Positions 27,396-37,748 of a DNA stretch of 64,000 nt are shown piece by piece. Below the pieces are notes generated by a model. It had not been told where the DNA came from, ran no database searches, and saw only the letters and a program-made list of their open reading frames with translations. Source of the stretch: Colwellia sp. PAMC 21821 (GTDB taxonomy: Bacteria > Pseudomonadota > Gammaproteobacteria > Enterobacterales > Alteromonadaceae); assembly GCF_002077175.1 (NCBI RefSeq), contig NZ_CP014943.1, forward strand, positions 3,968,001 through 4,032,000, written 5' to 3'. The translations under genes and the position numbers were made by a program. The first letter of the stretch is position 1; each line of letters opens with the position of its first letter.

Positions 27396-29948
27396 TTAGA
27401 AGTTATATGTTGCTTTTACGTAGTAGAAACCACCATTAAAGCCAAATGGAGATGTTTCATAGTACTTACCACCAAGCAGGTTATTTGGTGTATCAGGTCC
27501 AAAATCTAATTCTTCAGCATCTTGGTCTAGTAGGTTTTGTGCACCAATACTTACTTTAAAGTCTTCCATTACATGGTAGCTAACTTCAACATCAATTGTT
27601 ACCGCAGCATCTGCGTCTTTACTTAACCCGCTAGAATCAGCATGAACACCTTGGTATTCGCCATAGTAGTTTGCACGCGTAAACATACTAACGTCATCCC
27701 AGCTTTGTGACCACGTTAAGGTTGCACGATGGTTAGGTAAATCATTTTCTAAACGAGATACTTTAAAGTCACCGGTTACGGCAGAGAATTTATCAACAGT
27801 GGTTTCATTCCAGTTATAAGCTAAACCGAATGTAGTATCACCGTTTAGTAATGAAGTAGAGTAGTTAGCAACAAAATCGATACCTTGAGTTGTAGTATCA
27901 AAATCATTTGTAAAGAAACTTACCTGTTGAATTGAGTCTACGTTTGGTACTCCATCAGCTTTTAATTTTACTTTATCAGCAGGCGATAAATTAACTTTAG
28001 CAGACTGTGAAACACGGTCAGTAACTTCAATGTTGTAGTAATCAAGTGTGAAATGCACACCCTCTATTTCCCAAACTGCACCCAATGAAAGACTCTCTGA
28101 CTCTTCAGGTGATAATTCGGTTGCACCTAATTGAACGGCTACAGGGTTAGACGCTGCTAATAACGCAGAATCAACTAAGATGCCATCATCAAGAGAAGTT
28201 TGTACATTTGAGTAGTTAGCTTGACCAACGGTTGGTGCACGGAAGCCTGAACTTACAGAGCCACGTAATGAAAAGTCATCTGTCACATTATATTGTGCTG
28301 TTACTTTATAATTAGTGGTGTTACCAAAAGTACTGTAATCTTCAAATCGTAACGCGTAACCCATTAAGAAGTCTTCAGTGTATTGTGCTTCAACATCAAG
28401 ATAAAGCGCATAGTTTTGACGAGAAAACGAACCAGCTGATGATGGTTTAAAACCCGGAAAACCATTAGAACCAATACTAAAGCCTTGGTCTGTATATGGA
28501 CCTGCAGTAAACGATTCAGTATCACCTGCGGTAACTTCAAACGTTTCTTGATGGTATTCATAACCACCCGCAATAATTAATGGTAAGTCCAATCCAACTT
28601 CAAGTTCTTTAACTAAATCGATATTAAAGAATTTCTCAAGTTGAACATGGTTACCTGGATTAAAATCACGTGGTGTTTCTGGACCTAATGATGCATTTAA
28701 CGTGTTGTAGATAACATAGCTTGATTCGTTACGACCTACAGAGCCACTGACGTCATATGACAACGTATCATCAATTTGACCACGAGTACCCATTGTTATT
28801 GAAGTATCAACAATGTTGCCACCAAAGTTAGGTGTAAATCCGCCTGGTGCCAGTTCGTTGAATGAAAAACAATTATCGTTGTTGGCTACGTTAGCAATAT
28901 AGTCAGGTTGAGTTAACACGTTACCTGTAGTGACATTCACAGGCTGACATGTTCTTTCAGCGCCACCCGCTTGCGCAAGATCGCCAATCAGTAATGTAGC
29001 ACCATCGTCGTTCGAATAAACGCCACCACGGTTATGAGGATTACGATAATAGAAACCACCACGAACATCACGTTCAGAGAAGTTACCAAACATATAAATT
29101 TCACGGTCGTTACCAATATCTAAACCGAAATTACCAAAAATAGTGATGTCATCATTAACTTCTGGAGAACCCCAAACTTGTGCTAGTGGTTCAACATTTG
29201 TGTTGCCTGCATCAATAAATCCTTGAGCGTCAGGACGTTGTTCACTTCGGCTAGTAGCATCGGCATTTTTATATTGAAAACTTAGGTTAGCAAAACCATC
29301 ATCAGTCAGTGCCATACCAATATTACCAGACACTTCGGTAGTATCGCCGTCACCTTCATAATATGAACCATGACGCACAGTTAAAGACCCACCGTCGGCA
29401 TCATCTTTTAAAACAAAGTTCATTACACCCGCAATAGCATCTGAGCCATATTGTGCTGCAGCACCGTCACGTAATACTTCAACTTGCTTAAGCGCAGAAG
29501 TAGGAATGACTGAAATATCTGGACCTTGTGCACCATCATTAATACCACCACCTAACAAGGCGATAACAGAAGCACGGTGACGGCGTTTGCCGTTTACAAG
29601 TATTAACGTACTGTCAGAAGAAAGACCACGGAGGTTAGCAGGTTTAACTAAGCTGGCGGCATCTGAAATTGGGTTACTTTGCACGTTAAATGAAGGCACA
29701 GTACCTTTTAACAATTCAAGCATATCGGTGTTACCCGATCTTTCTAGCTCTTCAGAGCCAATTAAATCAATAGGTACTGGCGAATCGTCTACTGAGCGAG
29801 GTGCACCACGAGAGCCTACGACAGCGATGCGTTCAATTTGTTCTTTTTTTACTTTGCTTACATCGTTTTCTGCAGCAAATGATGGTGCAGAAACCAAAGC
29901 AATATTTACCGCTAAAGCTAAAGTACCTAATTTAAATGTTGATGACAT
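27396..29948 (-). CDS. TonB-dependent receptor
   Basis: An 850-residue outer-membrane receptor. A signal peptide (about 1-26, ending PSFAA) leads directly into a plug domain (IERIAVVGSRGAP as a possible TonB box region, NLRGLSSDSTLILVNGKRRHR, VEVLRDGAAAQYGSDAIAGVMNF) and a beta-barrel ending in VKATYNF. Plug and barrel are strongly similar to the downstream receptor at 24034, but the STN domain is absent. It lies 350 bases downstream of fecR. A GGAAGG ribosome site precedes the ATG. The substrate is unknown. Confidence 0.92.
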   Translation of the reverse strand: MSSTFKLGTLALAVNIALVSAPSFAAENDVSKVKKEQIERIAVVGSRGAPRSVDDSPVPIDLIGSEELERSGNTDMLELLKGTVPSFNVQSNPISDAASLVKPANLRGLSSDSTLILVNGKRRHRASVIALLGGGINDGAQGPDISVIPTSALKQVEVLRDGAAAQYGSDAIAGVMNFVLKDDADGGSLTVRHGSYYEGDGDTTEVSGNIGMALTDDGFANLSFQYKNADATSRSEQRPDAQGFIDAGNTNVEPLAQVWGSPEVNDDITIFGNFGLDIGNDREIYMFGNFSERDVRGGFYYRNPHNRGGVYSNDDGATLLIGDLAQAGGAERTCQPVNVTTGNVLTQPDYIANVANNDNCFSFNELAPGGFTPNFGGNIVDTSITMGTRGQIDDTLSYDVSGSVGRNESSYVIYNTLNASLGPETPRDFNPGNHVQLEKFFNIDLVKELEVGLDLPLIIAGGYEYHQETFEVTAGDTESFTAGPYTDQGFSIGSNGFPGFKPSSAGSFSRQNYALYLDVEAQYTEDFLMGYALRFEDYSTFGNTTNYKVTAQYNVTDDFSLRGSVSSGFRAPTVGQANYSNVQTSLDDGILVDSALLAASNPVAVQLGATELSPEESESLSLGAVWEIEGVHFTLDYYNIEVTDRVSQSAKVNLSPADKVKLKADGVPNVDSIQQVSFFTNDFDTTTQGIDFVANYSTSLLNGDTTFGLAYNWNETTVDKFSAVTGDFKVSRLENDLPNHRATLTWSQSWDDVSMFTRANYYGEYQGVHADSSGLSKDADAAVTIDVEVSYHVMEDFKVSIGAQNLLDQDAEELDFGPDTPNNLLGGKYYETSPFGFNGGFYYVKATYNF

Positions 29949-30191
29949 GATATTACCTTCCCAATATTTTTATAGTTTTATAGTTATCTATCTCGGCTGC
30001 TTTTTGATTAAATATTTTGCAACTTACACTAAAGAGTTAGATTGTTTATAAAACCGTAAAGAAAATTTGTTTTTTCTTAAATTAATTTTTGAAAAGGTAT
30101 ATTTCATGCTTTCTTACCGCTTTATTGTTAATTTTTATTTTCAATAACATAGGTAATAACAGGGCTGATAACGAGGGTTTCAGAAGGGGGC

Positions 30192-30226
30192 GAGGTTTTA
30201 TCATTCATCTTCAATAATAAAACCTC
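30192..30226. repeat. 10-bp inverted repeat in the fecR-receptor gap
   Basis: GAGGTTTTAT and ATAAAACCTC are separated by 15 bases. Neither strand has a T tract after it, so it is not a standard terminator. It lies in the 350-base gap between the fecR stop (30299) and the receptor start (29948). It might be an operator, an mRNA hairpin or a weak attenuator. The rest of the gap shows nothing notable. Confidence 0.55.
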
Positions 30227-30298
30227 AAGACATAACTAAAATCAATTCTTTGGTATCTAGCGTTAATTTTTGTAAAGTTAATTTTGTAAATTAAGCCA

Positions 30299-31333
30299 TT
30301 ATATTTTTTTAGTGAGTAATACTTTATTTTCACCAAGGCGCTCAGACTTCATATTAAATGAAAGTTCTATTGCTTCTATTAATGCTTCACTGTCTTTAAG
30401 ATCAAAGCGCCCACTGATTAGAGTTTTGTGCAGAGCAGGGTCGTTTAACACTATCTCAATTTCTACATAGCGATTAATTTCTTCAATAACATCAGATAAT
30501 TTTTCATTAACAAAAATTAATTTTCCATTAAGCCATGAAAGTTCTCGATCCATATTCTCTGCTTTAAAGTGCGTAAGCGTAGGTGATTGATCGTTAGTTA
30601 CGACGACTTTTTCACCTTTAGTAATATAAACATCATCTTTATGAATCGTTTCATCATTCAAGTCGTTAATATCAGTTAACGTTGTATTGAGTGCCACTTT
30701 TGACATTTTAACTTTGCCGTCAGTAACCGTAACTTGAATATCTTCGGATTGTAAATGTACAACAAACTTTGTGCCGATAGCTTGTACCAGGCGATCACCA
30801 GCATAAACAATAAATGGGCGGTTAGGATCATGTGCAACTTCAAATAAAGCCTCACCTTTGACTAATTTAATAATGCGTTTATTGTCACTAAACTCAGTTT
30901 CAATGTGTGTATTGGTATTTAAATGTATAATGGAACCGTCATCAAATGTTGCATCCATTTGCTGACCAATTAAGGTAGCATATGAACTTTTTTGTACGTC
31001 ATTAGGCATTCCTACCCAAAGCAAAAGCGCTATAAAACTTATACTTGCTGCCAACATAACTGGCTTAACAATTGGTTGTAATATCGGCCATATAGAAAGC
31101 TTTACTGATGAATCTTTATTATCAATAATCATCAGTATCTCATCCATATCATCCCAGACATCGGCCATAGCTTTTAATGCTACTGGGTGTCTTTTATCTG
31201 CTGATAACCAAGTCTTCAACTCTTTTCTTGATTGATCAGATAAATTGCCATTGTCTAGTCTAACTAACCAAATAGACGCTTCGTCATCAATCGTATTTAA
31301 GGTACGAAGTGGAATTACTTTATTATTATTCAT
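30299..31333 (-). CDS. FecR family anti-sigma factor/sigma regulator
   Basis: A 344-residue inner-membrane protein. The N-terminal DUF4880 segment (about residues 14-65, ASIWLVRLDNGNLSD) would bind the sigma factor in the cytoplasm. One transmembrane helix is at about 90-112. The periplasmic FecR domain (about 120-230, DGSIIHLNTNTHIETEF, GEALFEVAHDPNRPF) is followed by a C-terminal STN-like region (about 265-340). The start overlaps the sigma gene stop as ATGA. It should receive the signal from an STN-bearing TonB receptor. Confidence 0.92.
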   Translation of the reverse strand: MNNNKVIPLRTLNTIDDEASIWLVRLDNGNLSDQSRKELKTWLSADKRHPVALKAMADVWDDMDEILMIIDNKDSSVKLSIWPILQPIVKPVMLAASISFIALLLWVGMPNDVQKSSYATLIGQQMDATFDDGSIIHLNTNTHIETEFSDNKRIIKLVKGEALFEVAHDPNRPFIVYAGDRLVQAIGTKFVVHLQSEDIQVTVTDGKVKMSKVALNTTLTDINDLNDETIHKDDVYITKGEKVVVTNDQSPTLTHFKAENMDRELSWLNGKLIFVNEKLSDVIEEINRYVEIEIVLNDPALHKTLISGRFDLKDSEALIEAIELSFNMKSERLGENKVLLTKKI

Positions 31334-31905
31334 TTTGTTTGCTCTTCGCTTGATTGATTCAGGTGTACCGGCAGTTTGAGATCATCAACTTCATATCCTT
31401 GAGCACAAAGTGACTGTTTGCATTGTTTTAACCCTTGGGCAATGTACTTTTCAATAGAACTTACTGATACATCCATTTTCTTTGCTATTTCCTTATGACT
31501 TAAACAATAGAGCTTTCTTAATAGTATTGCGCGGCGATGTTTTTCTGGTAATGAACTTAATACTTTATTAAAACGCTCAAATTTTAGCTTTTGATATAAG
31601 TCTTTTTCAACCGTATTCTCGTCGTCATCTTCTGTTAGTGCATCATCTAATTCTGTATGTATTTCTTTTGATTGTTGCATTAACTTTTTCAGCACTAAGT
31701 TTCTTGAAACAACAAATAAATATCCTTTAGGGGATTTAATTTCTTGTTTAGCGTCAGAGTCTAAAACTCTAATAAAGGTTTCCTGTAAAATATCATCCAC
31801 ATCTTGCTGTTCTACACTCATCTTCATTATAGAGCGCACTAAACCATCCCTACACGACTGGAAAGCTGTTAAAACCCTATTATTTGATTGCTTGTTTGTT
31901 AGCAT
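31330..31905 (-). CDS. ECF RNA polymerase sigma factor, FecI-like
   Basis: A 191-residue extracytoplasmic-function sigma factor. Region 2 includes QQDVDDILQETFIRVLD, and region 4 is LPEKHRRAILLRKLYCLSHKEIAKKMDVSVSSIEKYI. It is coupled to its fecR partner by a 4-base overlap. By analogy with FecI-FecR-FecA it should drive one or both receptor genes downstream when the receptor is occupied. It is divergent from putP. Confidence 0.92.
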   Translation of the reverse strand: MLTNKQSNNRVLTAFQSCRDGLVRSIMKMSVEQQDVDDILQETFIRVLDSDAKQEIKSPKGYLFVVSRNLVLKKLMQQSKEIHTELDDALTEDDDENTVEKDLYQKLKFERFNKVLSSLPEKHRRAILLRKLYCLSHKEIAKKMDVSVSSIEKYIAQGLKQCKQSLCAQGYEVDDLKLPVHLNQSSEEQTK

Positions 31906-32224
31906 TTAATGTTTCCGTTAATACGCGCTTTAACTAAAGAGTCGGTTCGCCGTGTAATCCATAAAAATTTTAGAGAAAAGATAAGATAACATCATTTTCG
32001 TCACAACTCGTATGAATTATAACCGTATTAATTTGCTTTACTTATCTTTTTTACTAATTGAATTAATGGATTTAATTGATACTAAACACCATTAAGTTAA
32101 ATGATTTCTCTGATGATAAATAATGTTTATGAATTTCTTAATAAAAAGTTATGGATTAACGCTTTAACAAACTCTTTAACGGTATCGGAGAATTAATTTA
32201 CTCGCACAATCAACAAAAAATATA
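31906..32224. other. divergent promoter region, sigma factor/putP
   Basis: About 320 bases of very AT-rich DNA separate the two divergent starts and must contain both promoters. I see no clear palindromic operator and no Shine-Dalgarno of note before putP. Confidence 0.5.
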
Positions 32225-33727
32225 ATGGTGGAAATTATTTTGGAATTTGAAACTCTTTTTTCTTTAGGTCTTTATTTTACTGCAATGCTCGGTATTGGTT
32301 TATATGCGTATCGTAAGTCAACCAGTGATGTGGCAGGTTATATGCTTGGCGGTAGGAGCTTAAGTCCTAGTGTTGCAGCACTTTCTGCTGGGGCATCTGA
32401 TATGAGTGGTTGGATGTTAATGGGCTTACCTGGCGCTATGTATATTTCCGGTGTGAGTAGTTTATGGATTGCTATTGGCTTAGTCGTTGGTGCCTTTTTA
32501 AATTACCTTATTGTTGCTCCTCGTCTTAGAACTTATACCGAGGTGGCCAATGACTCTATAACCTTACCTGATTTTTTTGAAAATAGATTTAATGATAAAT
32601 CACGTATGTTAAGAGTAGTTTCATCGGTTGTTATTGTGGTGTTTTTCACACTTTATACTTCAAGCGGTATTGTTGCTGGAGGCAAACTATTTGAAAGTTC
32701 TTTCGGTATAAATTATGAAGTAGGCTTGTATGTTACTGCGGGTGTCGTTGTTGCGTATACGCTCTTTGGTGGTTTTTTAGCGGTGAGCTTAACCGATTTC
32801 GTTCAAGGTTGTATTATGTTTGTAGCATTAGTATTAGTGCCTATAGTCGCTATTGGTGAAGTGGGTGGCATATCAGAACTTCATACCAGTATTAGTGCCA
32901 TAAACCCTGCATTATTAGATGTTTTTAGTGGTGTTAGCTTAATCGGTATTATTTCTGCGCTGGCTTGGGGGCTAGGTTATTTTGGTCAACCGCATATTAT
33001 TGTACGTTTTATGGCGATACGTAGCATTAAAGACATACCAGCAGCTCGTCGAATAGGAATGAGTTGGATGATCGTTTCTATTATTGGCGCAATGGCAACA
33101 GGCTTTGCTGGTATTGCATATGTTGCTAAAACAGGATTACAACTTGATGATGCTGAGACTATTTTTATTGTTTTATCTCAAATATTATTTAGTCCATTAA
33201 TTGCAGGCTTTTTATTAGCCGCAATATTAGCGGCCATTATGAGTACTATTTCTTCTCAGCTATTGGTTACATCAAGCTCATTAACTGAAGATTTTTACAA
33301 AACATTTTTGCATCGAGACGCTAGTGAGAAGCAACAAGTGCTAGTAGGACGAATCGCAGTATTTTTAGTTGCTTTGGTGGCAATTTATCTAGCTTACGAT
33401 CGCAACTCATCTATTTTATCATTAGTCAGTAATGCTTGGGCAGGTTTTGGGGCTGCTTTTGGTCCTGTCGTTATTGGTAGTTTATTTTGGAAAGAAATGA
33501 CGAGAAATGCCGCTTTAGCCGGCATGATAACAGGGGCGTTAACGGTATTGTTGTGGATTTACGTACCTATCACTATTAATGGTCAATCATTAAGTTCAGT
33601 CATGTATGAATTAGTACCAGGCTTTATTCTATGTTCAAGCGTTATCTATATAGTCACTAAAATGGCCCCACAAGATGATGCAAAGGTTTTAGCCAAACAT
33701 GATGAAATGTTAACGCATCATGTTTAA
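32225..33727 (+). CDS. putP: sodium/proline symporter
   Basis: A 500-residue Na+/solute symporter (SSS family) with about 13 hydrophobic segments. It matches PutP closely in the GYMLGGRSLSPSVAALSAGASDMSGWMLMGLPG region, which holds sodium- and proline-binding residues. It imports proline, which putA immediately downstream oxidises. The start has a weak ribosome site (AAAAAATATA), and no better in-frame ATG is near. A 128-base spacer with an inverted repeat separates it from putA. Confidence 0.93.
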   Translation: MVEIILEFETLFSLGLYFTAMLGIGLYAYRKSTSDVAGYMLGGRSLSPSVAALSAGASDMSGWMLMGLPGAMYISGVSSLWIAIGLVVGAFLNYLIVAPRLRTYTEVANDSITLPDFFENRFNDKSRMLRVVSSVVIVVFFTLYTSSGIVAGGKLFESSFGINYEVGLYVTAGVVVAYTLFGGFLAVSLTDFVQGCIMFVALVLVPIVAIGEVGGISELHTSISAINPALLDVFSGVSLIGIISALAWGLGYFGQPHIIVRFMAIRSIKDIPAARRIGMSWMIVSIIGAMATGFAGIAYVAKTGLQLDDAETIFIVLSQILFSPLIAGFLLAAILAAIMSTISSQLLVTSSSLTEDFYKTFLHRDASEKQQVLVGRIAVFLVALVAIYLAYDRNSSILSLVSNAWAGFGAAFGPVVIGSLFWKEMTRNAALAGMITGALTVLLWIYVPITINGQSLSSVMYELVPGFILCSSVIYIVTKMAPQDDAKVLAKHDEMLTHHV

Positions 33728-33766
33728 TTTTAAGACTTACTGAATTTTTTTTTAAAACATTACAAC

Positions 33767-33804
33767 CCCTAACAGATCTAACCACTAAGTTTGACCTGTT
33801 AGGG
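33767..33804. repeat. imperfect inverted repeat between putP and putA
   Basis: CCCTAACAG and CTGTTAGGG form a perfect 9-bp outer stem that extends inward with two mismatches to about 16 bp around a 6-base loop. No T tract follows. It may be an operator, an attenuator, or an mRNA structure that separates putP from putA expression. Confidence 0.6.
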
Positions 33805-33855
33805 TAATAGTACAATAAATCCAATTATACTTAATAATATTTTGAGGAAAAGCAT

Positions 33856-36800
33856 ATGCTTTTTAATGGTTCGTTTGTCTCAGATTGCCCAACTCGTCAA
33901 AAAATTCGTGAATTCTACCGTATTGATGAGAATACAGCGGTAGATCATATTTTACCCCTTGCTGAAGTGAACGTCAGCGCCCGAAGTCGTGCTTGGGAAA
34001 GAGCGCGTAAAATGGTGTTAAAAATTCGCAATGACCAGTCAGGTAACGGTGCGATAGACGCCTTGCTAAACGAATATTCACTCTCAAGTGAAGAAGGCGT
34101 GGTCTTGATGTGCTTGGCCGAAGCTTTGCTGCGTGTGCCAGACAAGCATACCCAAGATGTACTTATTCGTGACAAAATTTCTCAAGGTCAGTGGAGCACG
34201 CATTTAGGCAGCAGCGAATCACTGTTTGTTAATGCTTCATCGTGGGGCTTGTTAATTACCGGCGCTATGGTGAATTATGCCGATAAACGCAAACAAGACA
34301 GCTTTGGTTTATTGAAAAAAACTATCGGTCGTTTAGGCGAGCCGGTTATTCGTAAATCTATGAACTATGCCATGAAAATTATGGGCAAGCAGTTCGTGAT
34401 GGGCGAAACCATTGTAGCGGCAACAGAACGTGCAGCGGATAAAGAGCAAAAGGGTTATGTTTACTCTTATGACATGCTCGGTGAAGGCGCGCGCACCATG
34501 GACGACGCTAACCGTTATTTAAAAGCGTATCAAGATGCAATAGAGACCATTGGTAAAGTCGCACGGGCTTCAGGTAAAAACGACCCACGCCGCGTGCCGG
34601 GTATTTCGGTGAAGCTTTCTGCTATTCACCCGCGTTATGAGTTTACTCACCAAGCACGCGTGATGGCTGAAATTGTGCCAAAACTTAAAGCACTTTGCTT
34701 GCAAGCCAAAAGCTATAACATTGGTTTAACGGTTGATGCCGAAGAGTCTGAACGTTTAGATATATCGCTTGATATTATTGAAGCGGTATTTAGTGATGGC
34801 GACTTAGCCGGTTGGGATGGTTTTGGTATCGCCTTACAAGCGTATCAAAAACGCGCTATTTTTGTGGTCGATTGGTTACGTGAATTAACCTTACGTGTGA
34901 ACCGTAAAATGATGGTGCGTTTAGTTAAAGGCGCTTATTGGGATACCGAAATCAAAAATGCTCAAAAAGATGGCCTTCAGCATTTCCCTGTTTTCACCCG
35001 TAAGTCTTCTACCGACGTGTCTTATCACGCCTGTGCGAATAAATTATTAGAATACAGAGATTCTATCTACCCACAGTTTGCCACCCATAATGCCTACACA
35101 GCCGCAACGATTGTTGAATTAGCCGGTGATGATAAAGAAGGTTTCGAATTCCAATGTCTACACGGTATGGGCGATTCGTTGTACGACCAAATTGTGTCAT
35201 TGGAAAGTATACAATGTCGTATTTACGCGCCAGTGGGTCATCATGAAGACTTATTAGCGTATTTGGTACGTCGTTTATTAGAAAATGGCGCAAACTCTTC
35301 TTTTGTTAACGCTATCGTTGATGAGTCGCAGCCGGTTGAGTCTTTATTAGAAGATCCGGTTGAAAAAACTCAACGTTTAAAAGATAAATATAACCAGCAA
35401 ATCATCAAGCCTATTGCCTTATATCATGATAAAAAAGGCTTAGGCCGTGATAACTCTAAAGGCTTAGACTTAACGGATATTAATGTTATTACCCCGTTAA
35501 AAGTTTCATTAGATAATTGGTTTGAAGCAAACGAAATCAAGAGTAACGACTTACCTGCGGGTGCTGTCGCTGTGATGAACCCAGCAAATCACAAAGAGAT
35601 TATTGGCTTTCATCATCACCATAGTAAAGATGACATGCTCGCGATGATAGAGACGGCGCAAACCGCCTTTACTTCATGGTCACAAACCCCGGTAGCTGAG
35701 CGCGCCGCGTTGTTGTGTCGTGTTGCTGATATTCTGGAACGTCATACTGACGAGCTAATCGCTTTATGTATTAAAGAAGCCGGTAAAATTGCCCAAGACG
35801 GTATTGATGAAGTGCGTGAAGCGGTTGATTTTTGTCGTTACTACGCCGAGCAAGCACTTGAAATTGCGGCCGACGAACGCGTAGAAGCGCGTGGTGTTGT
35901 GCTGTGTATCAGCCCATGGAACTTCCCTTTAGCGATATTCTTAGGTCAAGTTGCCGCGGCTATTGCCACCGGTAATACCGTATTGGCTAAACCTGCTGAG
36001 CAAACCAGCTTAATTGCGCTGCGCACCATTGAATTAATGAAATATGTCGGCTTACCAGAGGGCGTAGTACAAGCGGTGATTGCTCGTGGTAGCGAAGTCG
36101 GTAGCGTTATTATTCCTGATGCGCGCATTCAAACTGTGATGTTTACGGGTTCGACTGAAACGGGCACCATTATTTCGCAAACTTTAGCAGACAGAGGTGG
36201 CGACCAAGTACCTCTTATTGCTGAAACGGGCGGCCAAAACTGTATGATAGTGGATTCGACCGCCTTGCCAGAGCAAGTGGTTGACGATGTGATTTCTTCA
36301 GGTTTTCAATCAGCCGGTCAACGCTGCTCTGCGCTTCGTGTTTTATTCTTACAAGAAGATATCGCGGATGATGTTATTACTATGCTCAAAGGCGCTTTAG
36401 CAGAGTTACATGTCGGTAACCCAGAATACTTAAGCACCGACATTGGTCCGGTAATTGACCAAAAAGCACTGTCTGCTCTTAATGCTCACAGTGATTACAT
36501 GAAAGACCATGGCAAGCTGTTGTACCAATGCCCTATTGGCGATGAAATTACCAACAACATTGCTGCAAACGAACATTTCTTTTTTGCGCCACGTCTTTAT
36601 GAAATTGACGACATTAGTGTATTAAAGAAAGAGGTTTTTGGTCCATGTGTGCATGTTGTTCGCTTTAAAGGCAATGACATAGAGTCTGTTGTTGATAAAA
36701 TTAATGGCACAGGTTTTGGCTTAACTATGGGTATTCATACGCGTATTGAACACCGTGCGTTCGAGCTCGCTAAATTGTCTCGTGCAGGTAACGTATATAT

Positions 36801-37692
36801 TAACCGCAACATGATTGGTGCCATTGTTGGCGTGCAACCTTTTGGTGGTCGAGGCCTTTCAGGTACTGGGCCAAAAGCCGGTGGGCCAAATTATTTATCC
36901 CGTTTAGTGATAGAAAAAGCCACACCTGATGCTGAGCAATTTAACTTATTGCCTTCACAAGTAGAAGCGCTAGACGGTGATGCAAAATCAGATGCAGAAT
37001 CAGTATTGTTTATGGATAAAGCCAATGCGGCTGAAAAAGCATGGCGTTTAACCGAACTTAACAACCGTATTTCTTGTGTTCGTCAACTGTTAGCAAAAAT
37101 TGCCCATGTTGATATTGTTGAAGATTTAGCCGACGATTTAAACCGCACCTTAAAATCAGCGCGTGCACAATTAATCAATATTGAAAAACGCATGAAAAAG
37201 CCAACATTCTTACCTGGGCCAACGGGTGAGTCTAATATTTTGTATTTGGAAAACCGCGGCAATATTATCTGTTTTGCGGATAAAAATGTGAGCTTTCACT
37301 TCTGGGTACTTTCTATTGTAACGGCTTTAGCGACGGGTAATACCGTGATAAGTGTTGTATCAGACTTGTACTATGATGAAGCCATCGCCTTTAGAGATAA
37401 GTTTCTTTCAACCGGCGCCGATGCAGGGGTATTTCAAGTGGCCCGCTTACGTCACTTATCAACCATGTTATCGCACCCTGCATTAGCGGGTGTGGTTGTT
37501 GATAGTAACTGTGATCGTAAACATTATATCAGTGAAAAATTAGCGGAACGTCAAGGTGCAATATTGCCAGTGATCAGTTCTGAATATTTTGATAATTTGA
37601 TCCAACGTTTATTAACTGAAAAAACCGTCAGTATTGATACAACCGCTTCAGGTGGTAACACGTCATTAATGACTTTAGTTGAAGAAGATTAA
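33856..37692 (+). CDS. putA: bifunctional proline dehydrogenase/L-glutamate gamma-semialdehyde dehydrogenase
   Basis: A 1278-residue bifunctional enzyme that oxidises proline to glutamate: FAD-linked proline dehydrogenase (about 220-540, with VSVKLSAIHPRYE-like and LVKGAYWDTEIK segments), then NAD+-linked P5C dehydrogenase (about 575-1040; ETGGQN glutamate and SAGQRCSALR cysteine), then a C-terminal ALDH-like domain. Unlike E. coli PutA (1320), it starts directly in the helical domain and lacks the ribbon-helix-helix DNA-binding domain. It therefore cannot autorepress putP-putA in that way. A TGAGGAAA ribosome site precedes the ATG. Confidence 0.96.
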   Translation: MLFNGSFVSDCPTRQKIREFYRIDENTAVDHILPLAEVNVSARSRAWERARKMVLKIRNDQSGNGAIDALLNEYSLSSEEGVVLMCLAEALLRVPDKHTQDVLIRDKISQGQWSTHLGSSESLFVNASSWGLLITGAMVNYADKRKQDSFGLLKKTIGRLGEPVIRKSMNYAMKIMGKQFVMGETIVAATERAADKEQKGYVYSYDMLGEGARTMDDANRYLKAYQDAIETIGKVARASGKNDPRRVPGISVKLSAIHPRYEFTHQARVMAEIVPKLKALCLQAKSYNIGLTVDAEESERLDISLDIIEAVFSDGDLAGWDGFGIALQAYQKRAIFVVDWLRELTLRVNRKMMVRLVKGAYWDTEIKNAQKDGLQHFPVFTRKSSTDVSYHACANKLLEYRDSIYPQFATHNAYTAATIVELAGDDKEGFEFQCLHGMGDSLYDQIVSLESIQCRIYAPVGHHEDLLAYLVRRLLENGANSSFVNAIVDESQPVESLLEDPVEKTQRLKDKYNQQIIKPIALYHDKKGLGRDNSKGLDLTDINVITPLKVSLDNWFEANEIKSNDLPAGAVAVMNPANHKEIIGFHHHHSKDDMLAMIETAQTAFTSWSQTPVAERAALLCRVADILERHTDELIALCIKEAGKIAQDGIDEVREAVDFCRYYAEQALEIAADERVEARGVVLCISPWNFPLAIFLGQVAAAIATGNTVLAKPAEQTSLIALRTIELMKYVGLPEGVVQAVIARGSEVGSVIIPDARIQTVMFTGSTETGTIISQTLADRGGDQVPLIAETGGQNCMIVDSTALPEQVVDDVISSGFQSAGQRCSALRVLFLQEDIADDVITMLKGALAELHVGNPEYLSTDIGPVIDQKALSALNAHSDYMKDHGKLLYQCPIGDEITNNIAANEHFFFAPRLYEIDDISVLKKEVFGPCVHVVRFKGNDIESVVDKINGTGFGLTMGIHTRIEHRAFELAKLSRAGNVYINRNMIGAIVGVQPFGGRGLSGTGPKAGGPNYLSRLVIEKATPDAEQFNLLPSQVEALDGDAKSDAESVLFMDKANAAEKAWRLTELNNRISCVRQLLAKIAHVDIVEDLADDLNRTLKSARAQLINIEKRMKKPTFLPGPTGESNILYLENRGNIICFADKNVSFHFWVLSIVTALATGNTVISVVSDLYYDEAIAFRDKFLSTGADAGVFQVARLRHLSTMLSHPALAGVVVDSNCDRKHYISEKLAERQGAILPVISSEYFDNLIQRLLTEKTVSIDTTASGGNTSLMTLVEED

Positions 37693-37722
37693 CGTTTTAT
37701 TTAATAGTAGATAAAGCCAAAG

Positions 37723-37748
37723 GGAGCATCTTAAGATGCTCTCTTTTT
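37723..37748 (+). terminator. rho-independent terminator of putA
   Basis: The 18-base perfect palindrome GAGCATCTTAAGATGCTC is followed by TCTTTTT, 32 bases after the putA stop. Confidence 0.9.

Noticed and set aside
27231..27509. 92-codon plus-strand open frame overlapping the receptor terminator
   Set aside because: It runs through a terminator hairpin and the end of a certain gene on the other strand.
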